Below are positions 57,188-64,000 of a stretch of DNA of 64,000 nt, piece by piece; position 1 is the first letter of the stretch, and each line of letters starts with the position of its first letter. The stretch comes from Melampsora larici-populina 98AG31. Its lineage: Eukaryota > Basidiomycota > Pucciniomycetes > Pucciniales > Melampsoraceae. Position numbers and translations under genes: made by a program. The DNA is taken from contig NW_006768767.1 in the NCBI RefSeq assembly GCF_000204055.1, positions 1,339,607 to 1,403,606 of the forward strand, written 5' to 3'. A model generated the notes under the pieces. The model ran no database searches. It was not told the origin of the DNA and saw only the letters and a list, made by a program, of their open reading frames with translations.

Positions 57188-59999
57188 CAACGCCGCCACC
57201 TTTACTTTACCATTCTCAGTAAAGTATCGGTATCGTGAGTTTCAGTACAGTATCCAACCACCAATACTTAGTATTGGTATCGGCGATACTGTACTCGCCA
57301 GGTCCAGGTCAGGTATCCTGTGACCCGATACCGTATCCGGTAAAGTACCGCGGATGCCAATACTTTACCGGTCAGGCACTCGGGCAGTACCCCAGTATCT
57401 GACGGTATCTTTCAGTATCGACATGTATTGACTTATAAGTTACCTCCGACACCGGATTTCACTTTGACTTATACCTTATTTCAATTCACACCTATTCACA
57501 CCTCCACACCCCTTGCTTCTCCCTTCCGGTTCAGTATCATCTAGTTCATTCGACTTCCATTTCGGTCGACGTTCCATCATGGGACGTCTAACCTCATGGG
57601 CTCGACCGTTTTTAGCGCCTTACGTAGTGATGGAGGACGCTATGGTGCCTTTATTTGACAGTTTCAAGGTCCTAGTAAGTGACTATTTCGTATATCTCTT
57701 TCCAAAGCAAAGTTCACTCTATCTGATCATCTTCTCAATTTGATTACTTTTTTATCATCATCTTCACTTGCTTTTCCTTTTTCCAATACCCCATCTCAGT
57801 ATCACAATCCTCCAGTTTCAACTGCGGGTTCCAATATGGCCCTAGGCGTTGCTTCTAATCGACAAACTACCCCTGTCTTGACTTCTGATGAACCATCCTC
57901 TACCGTACAGGCTCAGGTTCAACCAGACCATGATGAGCCTTCCAACAATCCACCCCGTCGACACAGCACCCGAATTACACCACTTCGCCGCCCTTCGTCA
58001 ATGACTATTCCTCCTGCCGACTCTCGAAGATCCATTGTACCATCCGACTCCGAGGCCTCAGTGGATTTAGTAGTGACCAAGAGAAAGCGATGTCGAACCG
58101 CAGAATCTGCTCAAAAGTCAATCATTCAATCCAACTCCGATGTCTCCATTGATATTGTCGAGAAGAATAAGGGTAATGGAGGATCTTCTAGGATGTTGGC
58201 TGTCTTCGATGCAACTTGCAATAGTATGGGTGTCAAGTTTCCTCAACCTATTCCAGGTTATGGAATTCGATGGAACATCAAACTCCAATGTTGGGAAAGG
58301 CTATTCAATGCTCAAGAAGTAAGTTTATTATGTCCTAAATTTATAATTTCATCTACATCATGTTCTAAATTATTATTTTGATCTACATAATAAATTGCAG
58401 GTTATCGATAGGATGCTCAAAGATGATCAGAAGGAGGTCACAAAAACCAAAAGCAAGAATCGAAGACCCGAAGTAGGACCAAGTGATCCTGAGACCGCTC
58501 AACCCCGTGGCATATTCAACAAAGCTCATGTTTCGCCAGACCAATGGAAGCAAGTTGGTCAACTTATTAAGATACTCCGAGTGAGTTTTTTCATTTGAAT
58601 CATCTCCTTACGCTGACACTGACTGATCCTTTCCTCACTTAAGGATTTTGAATCTTTAACCAAGGTTTTCGAAGCCGATGCTCCGACTGGTTCACTGGTT
58701 ATTCGGGAATACGTCAAGTTGAAGAAGTCTCTTCAAGCTAAGATCGACGCGTGCAAATCCTGAGCCGACCCTCTATTCCCGATGTATCACGCCATGCATG
58801 CTAGAGTCAAGGCATATCTAGCTGAAGCCCTTCAATCCGATGTCCTAGTCCTAGCCACTGTTCTACATCCCTCCTGGCGAACCGACTACTTTCAGTTTGC
58901 TTTTGGCAAAAACTCAGACGAATTCATATCAGCTCAAGCTTTAATAGAAACAGCTTTTGACATTAGACAAAGTAAACTGAACTCGGGCAAGAATAATGAA
59001 GGGCACAGTGGTGAGTCTAATGAAGAAGATGAAGATGAAGATGGATTTAGGGCACATAGAAAGAAAGTGCAGACACGCACTGAAAATGAGCTCAGCAACT
59101 ATTTCGAGCGTGTTGATGAGCCATCTAAAGCCGTAGAGAAGGATCCACATCTTGCTTTAGAATGGTGGAAGGTAACAATATACTGATCATTATTATTTAT
59201 CATCATTTCTTCTCACATTAAGTACTGATGGTATTTTGATTTCCTATTGCCCAGGTCAATGCTTCAAGGTATCCAGTTTTATCATCCCTTGCAAAAGACT
59301 ATCTGGCAGTCTGTGGATCATCGTGTGCTGTGGAGAGGACGTTCTCCGCAGCTGCAGATGTCTGCAGCCGTGATCGAGGGGCTTTGAAACCATCAATGGT
59401 GGAACGGTCAGTTGGGGCGCGCATCTGGTCTAAGGAGGGCATTGCGATTCAAGGTTTGGACTTTGAGGAGTGTCAATTGTGTATGGCCCACTCTAGTGCC
59501 TTGGATAAGTCACACCGAAAGAGGAGGGGGTGATAGTATTAGTAATTTTGCTTGATTTACTTTTCTCCTTTGTTCTTTTCTTTTTGAATTTTTTGTTTTT
59601 TTTCTTATCTTGTCAAACACAAGTTGTTTACGAAATCGGCTCTGAGAGCCATATTTGTTTCCTCATCTTTTCTTTACTTCTTATCACTCTTCTCTTGCCT
59701 CGTTATGCGGAATGAATGTTTGTGGCTCGGTTATTTTAACAAAGATACCCAATACTTTGCCAGTATCGTACAGTATCTAGCATTACTCCGATACCACGAT
59801 ACGTATTGGTATCGTACCCGGTATCGAGGGTACTATACTCAAAGTGTCCGCCCATAGTACCCTGATAAACGGTACCGTATCCGGTATCGTATCCAAACGG
59901 GCGGTACTGTACTGGATTCTGCCTGAGGTGGTATCCTGGAACAGATACTATACCTAGTATCCTCGATACTTTACCAAGTATTGTATCGTGGCGGTGTTG
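57188..59999 (+). mobile_element. 2.8-kb hAT element with GTATC/GATAC terminal arrays
   Basis: Termini CAACGCCGCCACC and, inward from the right, CAACACCGCCACG. AACACAA(C) at 57181-57187 repeats at 60000-60006; the repeat is 8 bp if the adjoining C is counted. Both subterminal regions (57225-57420 and 59745-59990) are dense in GTATC and GATAC in both orientations. The inside carries a partial hAT transposase. Confidence 0.78.
57836..59533 (+). pseudogene. Partial hAT transposase with an in-frame stop
   Basis: Exons 57836-58318, 58401-58580, 58644-59171 and 59255-59533 (introns 82, 63 and 83 nt) are in phase throughout. The N-terminus is a Ser/Pro/Thr-rich stretch with basic patches (TKRKRCRTAES). 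Recognisable hAT sequence starts only at GYGIRWNIKLQCWERLF, in the middle of a normal transposase, so the BED finger and first catalytic Asp are lacking. The C-terminus is a good dimerisation region (NASRYPVLSSLAKDYLAV, CAVERTFSAA). A TGA at 58761-58763 breaks exon 3 (DACKS-stop-ADPLFPMYHAM) within otherwise conserved sequence. Probably cannot transpose itself. Confidence 0.7.
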
Positions 60000-60199
60000 A
60001 ACACAACTTCTTACTTTCTTCTGCTTTCCTATCTTGTGAAAGCCTTGGAACATGGTCTCAAGATGGGACAATACAAATAGGTCCAGAGTCTGTTCTGGAT
60101 CTAATAAAGGTTCACTTGAGATAGAAGTCTTCTTTTCAAAGATTAGGAATATTGAATATGTACCCAAAGATGGGAAATAAAAGTAGGTGTTCCTTGCAG

Positions 60200-61601
60200 A
60201 ATTTCCAACCAACAAAGAGGTCTCAGAAGATTTATCAATTGCCTATGAGCAAGCAAATCAGCTTGCACATATATGTGGAATGAACTCAGTCAATTCTATC
60301 ATTGAGAACACTCCAGGCTTGAATCTGGATGAATTACATGAACATTCACCTCAAAATTTATCAGGTACCCTGATTTTCCTCATTTTCCCAACTTCTACTG
60401 ACATGTAAATATTGAATCTTAGATATATCAGTTTGCACCACTCAACACTACAATGTTGAATACGGATACACAGCTGGTAACCTTTGCAAAAAGAAAGTGC
60501 TTGGAGCAGCTGCACATCTACTCAAGGAACAGAATGCCATAGATATGTTTTGTGAAGCCTTGCCTGAAGATGCTGAAAGTGAATGCTTGCAGAATGCAGC
60601 AATGTCTATATCAAATCTTCTCAATCCAGCATGTAAGGACCTTTCATATATTATTTCTAAGGTTTTCACCACACTTTACCAACACATTACTCTCTTACTT
60701 CTATAGCTGTAGCTCAGAATCATCAAAAATCAAATGACACCAAAAGCAATATAGATATTGGTCCTTTAGTCATTGACATAAAGCTCATTGGCACCAGTCT
60801 TGTAGCTATCCAAAAACAGCACGGCAGCAAGGTTCTAAAGCATAAGGGAAATGAACAAGATCTCATTAATCCTGATGAATTATGTTTAGAATTGCCAAGC
60901 AAGACTAAGAGTGGTGGTGCTCAAGCCAGTGCTTGCTCAAGAATTATCGCAGTTTGCTTCAAGGACTTGGAAGAAATTCCAACCGGAAAAGCACACCAAC
61001 ATTGCTGGAATATCAATTGCAAGATCAATCTCTCTGGAATTGTCAAAGATCCAGCTATTTTTGGTCAGGTACACTTACAAGGGCTTCTTGACGGTGGAGA
61101 AATTAAGCTGTCAAACCCCATCAAACCTGGAAGCTTTCTCATTTTTATCAAGCATCATGTACGTGTGTTTGATAAATTTGGTGATAAAGATTCTAATGTA
61201 TTGATATCATGTAGACTCTGTACTTGGCACAAACCCCTTTTGTCTATAAGCTTGTCAACAAAAAGCATGCATTTGTGACAAGTACAGATGCAATGAATGG
61301 TCTGTCACACATTGTGGTTCAAATTTATTTTTACAACCCTGCTTACCCAGTTATAACACCAACTCAAGGCGTGTTGTCCACTGAGTTGACATATTCTCTG
61401 TTAGATGCTACCAATGTAGTTTATGTTTTTGAGCCTTTTGCAGGCTCCACATGCAGTGACACTGGTGATGGTTGCTATATGATTCCAACAGTCATGCATA
61501 ATATGCTTGGATCTGTACATCTTGATAAGTTGATTGATCACTATTATGATGAATTAGCATACTCTAGATCTGAGCCCAGCAATGGGGATATCTCTGATTA
61601 A
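60200..61601 (+). CDS. Unrecognised multi-exon gene, 3' part
   Basis: Exons 60200-60364, 60423-60632, 60707-61158 and 61215-61601 join in frame with clean GT/AG borders and end at TAA 61599-61601. The first exon listed is internal (acceptor TCCTTGCAG), so the 5' end lies upstream, perhaps beyond the hAT insertion. Visible features: a helical Ala/Leu/Asn-rich part (EQANQLAHICGMNSVNSI; KKKVLGAAAHLLKEQNAI), a Lys-rich middle, then HQHCWNINCKINLSG, GGEIKLSNPIKPGSFLIF and FVYKLVNKKHAFVTS. No family recognised. Codon-level integrity over four exons suggests a real or recently lost gene, possibly multicopy. Confidence 0.45.
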
Positions 61602-62992
61602 TTTTTAGTAATTAGATACTCAACTTCAATGATTTGTATGTTACAGAACTGATTGGGTTTAACAAAATTATGCAAAGATATCAAATGTTTACCTGCACGT
61701 AGTAGAATGTTGCACACCCCAGAACTTCCGTTGTTTTTAAGACAAACATACTTAAATGATGTAAAACAATTGCTTGACTACTTTACTCGACATATGTGCA
61801 TCTCAAATATGGGATCCAGCAATTAGGCTAGTCCGAGGTTAATATGTTGGATGTGTGGGTTGGTAGCCACCCTGCCAATTTTAAGACTCCATCAATTCTC
61901 TGCAAAAAATATAGACACCTGCCAAATTGATACCAGCCAAGGTACAAACTTTCATTGCTGAATGAGACTTATACAAATGATTTTTCAAATTGTAACACTG
62001 AGTTCTGTGCCAATGGTGCTTCCATCACATTCACATCAGAAAGTTGCAGGTAAGATGGACCTATTAAGAAAGAGAAATGTGTTCATGTATTTTGGTACGT
62101 TTTGATACAGATGAACTTTAGGTGTGTCTAAGTGCTGACACTGAGCTTGTGTTCATGTCACCTATGATGATTACTTTTGCTATGCATTCCAAAGCTGCAA
62201 ACCGCACAGAGCCTGACACCAAACAAGCAGCAATCTTAACACAATCTTGGAAAACATTTCTCTAACACGCCGGGAGTGTGGAATTTGGACCCTGTGGTAC
62301 TCACTTTCCTATATCCTACCACGTTTATCATGAAGTCTGAACCCCAATCAAAGTATATCATGGTGAACAGGTTTGTGGTGCTTTAAGATTCAGGTCTTGT
62401 TTTCCAGGCGTGGATCATAGTATGTTGCATCAAGTATACTGTATCCTACGGTGTCCTGATAGTAGAGCTTGAGCGCTAGTGAAATATTTGAACATTTGAA
62501 CTCAATAAATCACCTGTGGATTCTGACCTGTCATCTCATCTTTTTTCATCATTCTTCCCAATGGTCCGATCTTTCAAATGAGATGGATGATATTGGTCAA
62601 AAGCCGTTCATTGTAACAACAGGCATGTGTAGATGAGATGGAGCCAAAATGGAGATATTGAAGTGAAGTGTGCCACTGTTTACCCTGGTAAACAGCAAGT
62701 ACTTAGCTTTGACCAATGTCACATTTGATTCCACATTTTACCCAAAAGTTTGACAATTGTTGGTCCTAATTCCGCACATTTGATATTTTGGGGACACTTT
62801 TAGATACGCTTTAGGATGCTTTGTAGTTGATACTGTGTATTCACTTGAGGGAATCAGTGAATGGTCAAGAGACATCAAAGCAGGTATGACAGTGCGGAAC
62901 CCACTATAGAAAAGATGCGCAACAAAAAAGGTTACACAACAGTTCCTGCCAAAGAGATTAGTCGAGCCAAACTTTCTTTTTGATCTTTTTCT
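61602..62992. other. No gene recognised
   Basis: 1.4 kb without a frame above 60 codons; no repeat ends seen. Confidence 0.5.
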
Positions 62993-63032
62993 CTAGCTAT
63001 TGTAGTTGTTCCCAATTTTCACTTCCAGAAAC

Positions 63033-64000
63033 TTAAACGGGTTGAAGCAAAGAGTTTGAAACAGGAAGATTTTTAAGTATGTGATTGAAAACCAGAGCAG
63101 CCTCTGCTTCAGACATATTGGCGAGAAAAGGAACGATCTCTGAGCTTTGATATAAATGCCAGGTATTACGCATAAATTTATAGGCGTCCACACGCAATTC
63201 CTCATGCTGTTCAAAAACTGAGCTCTGGAGTTCGGATATCACATTTTGCACATGTATGGAATTGCTGATTTGCTGTCGACATATAGCCTTAAGTTGTGGA
63301 ATGATCAACACTTGGAATTGCCACCATGATTTGCATTAGAGATTCAACTTAAATCTATTTGTAAAGTCAGATATGTGATATTGGGATTTGCTTACTATCG
63401 GCCAGGCGGTAGAGACTCTTTGGGCTAGAGGGAGTCTTGAAACCGGGTACGATGGTATAAGGGGTGCAGTAAGCTTCAGCCCATACAGGCCAAAGGGGGA
63501 GTGGTGGTAATTGGTCGTTTTCCTCCGCCGGGCTGGAAAGTGCCTTGCAATATACTTGGTATGTAGACCTCAGAGGGGCGAAGTATAGAGCTCTAGATTG
63601 GACGTGACAGATCAGATCTACCGGTTGAAGCAGTGTTCCCCATCACACTTTGTTCTGGAAATGATGATCTTTACTGACCCGCAGACTGCATAGTCTATAA
63701 AGGCTTGGTATGTTCTTCGACTACAATCTACAATCAGTATCCTAAACAAAAATCACATGCATAGAAGAGAATCACTGACGATGTGCCTGTGACATGAATG
63801 GTTGCTTTGAACGTGGCATTCTGTTATAACAAATCAGTTTCACATCATGAATGATTGATTGCAAGTTGTACAAAGAACTACGAGATGTGATTCTACCTTT
63901 TCGTGGTTCAACGTCCTCTGTTATCACTATCCCAATCGTCATCGGAATCATCACAGTATAGTTCTTCGCTAGTTTTTCTATCTCATCTCTTTACGCTTGT
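63033..64000 (-). CDS. MATH-like/BTB protein, copy E, 5' part outside the window
   Basis: On the minus strand the last exon (about 63310-63033) reads LIIPQLKAICRQQI, EELRVDAYKFMRNTWHLY and SEAEAALVFNHIL, with eight extra residues at the end compared with copies A and D. The preceding exon (about 63590-63396) has LYFAPL, PVWAEAYCTPYTIVPGFKT and RLAD. The short BTB exons YQAFIDYAVCG-like (about 63710-63670) and NATFKATIHVTG-like (about 63825-63785) follow upstream, then the acidic SDDDWD exon near 63925. Splice borders match the family. The N-terminal half lies beyond 64000, so integrity cannot be judged. What is visible has no stop. Confidence 0.6.

Noticed and set aside
1..64000. CRISPR arrays, tRNA or rRNA genes
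   Set aside because: No regularly spaced direct repeats with unique spacers, and no cloverleaf or rRNA core sequences noticed on either strand. The short-motif arrays are irregular and bidirectional.

Overview
This window reads as nuclear DNA of a basidiomycete, most likely a rust fungus (Pucciniales). The genus is not determined; a Melampsora-like genome would fit. Housekeeping genes have short introns (about 57-110 nt) with GT/AG borders and CTRAY-type branch points. They sit between long AT-rich, transposon-filled stretches, and there is a tandem cluster of fast-evolving secreted-protein genes. No tRNA, rRNA or CRISPR was seen.

Layout. (1) 1-6.1 kb: three tandem paralogues of a secreted, probably lineage-specific protein, with duplicated intergenic DNA; candidate effectors. 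(2) 6.1-17 kb: a transposon graveyard. A 2.6-kb hAT element with perfect 8-bp target-site duplications (TSDs) sits inside the coding sequence of a second hAT, followed by two DIRS-like retroelement remnants (reverse transcriptase, RNase H, tyrosine recombinase) in opposite orientations. (3) 17-24.5 kb: an intact nine-exon BTB-type gene, several foldback/TIR elements, and a truncated copy of the BTB gene. (4) 24.5-29.5 kb: AT-rich DNA with a Copia-like gag-protease remnant. (5) 29.5-36.3 kb: a gene island with Mediator subunit 1 (MED1), divergently transcribed from mitochondrial ribosomal protein bL35m, then a C2H2 zinc-finger protein gene. (6) 36.3-43.2 kb: a BTB-gene fragment, a pair of 89-bp palindromic MITEs, and a structurally intact hAT element with perfect TSDs. 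(7) 44-50.3 kb: a second gene island with an alpha/beta-hydrolase-fold protein, anthranilate phosphoribosyltransferase (tryptophan synthesis) and a conserved-looking gene I do not recognise. (8) 51.7-53.8 kb: a second intact BTB gene. (9) 54-64 kb: MITEs, a hAT element whose ends are dense GTATC/GATAC arrays and which appears to split an unrecognised multi-exon gene, and a third BTB gene running off the right edge.

I built the splice models by hand. For MED1, bL35m, the hydrolase, TRP4, the 419-aa gene, the two BTB genes and the intact hAT, exon lengths sum to a multiple of three with no internal stop. The hydrolase needs a one-nucleotide exon to achieve this.

The most unusual observations are: a group of TIR elements starting with CAA, flanked by 7-8-bp TSDs, each carrying its own private short-motif array; three 89-bp near-perfect palindromes with TA duplications; the nested hAT whose removal restores the host reading frame; the BTB family with an identical nine-exon layout; and the candidate 1-nt microexon.
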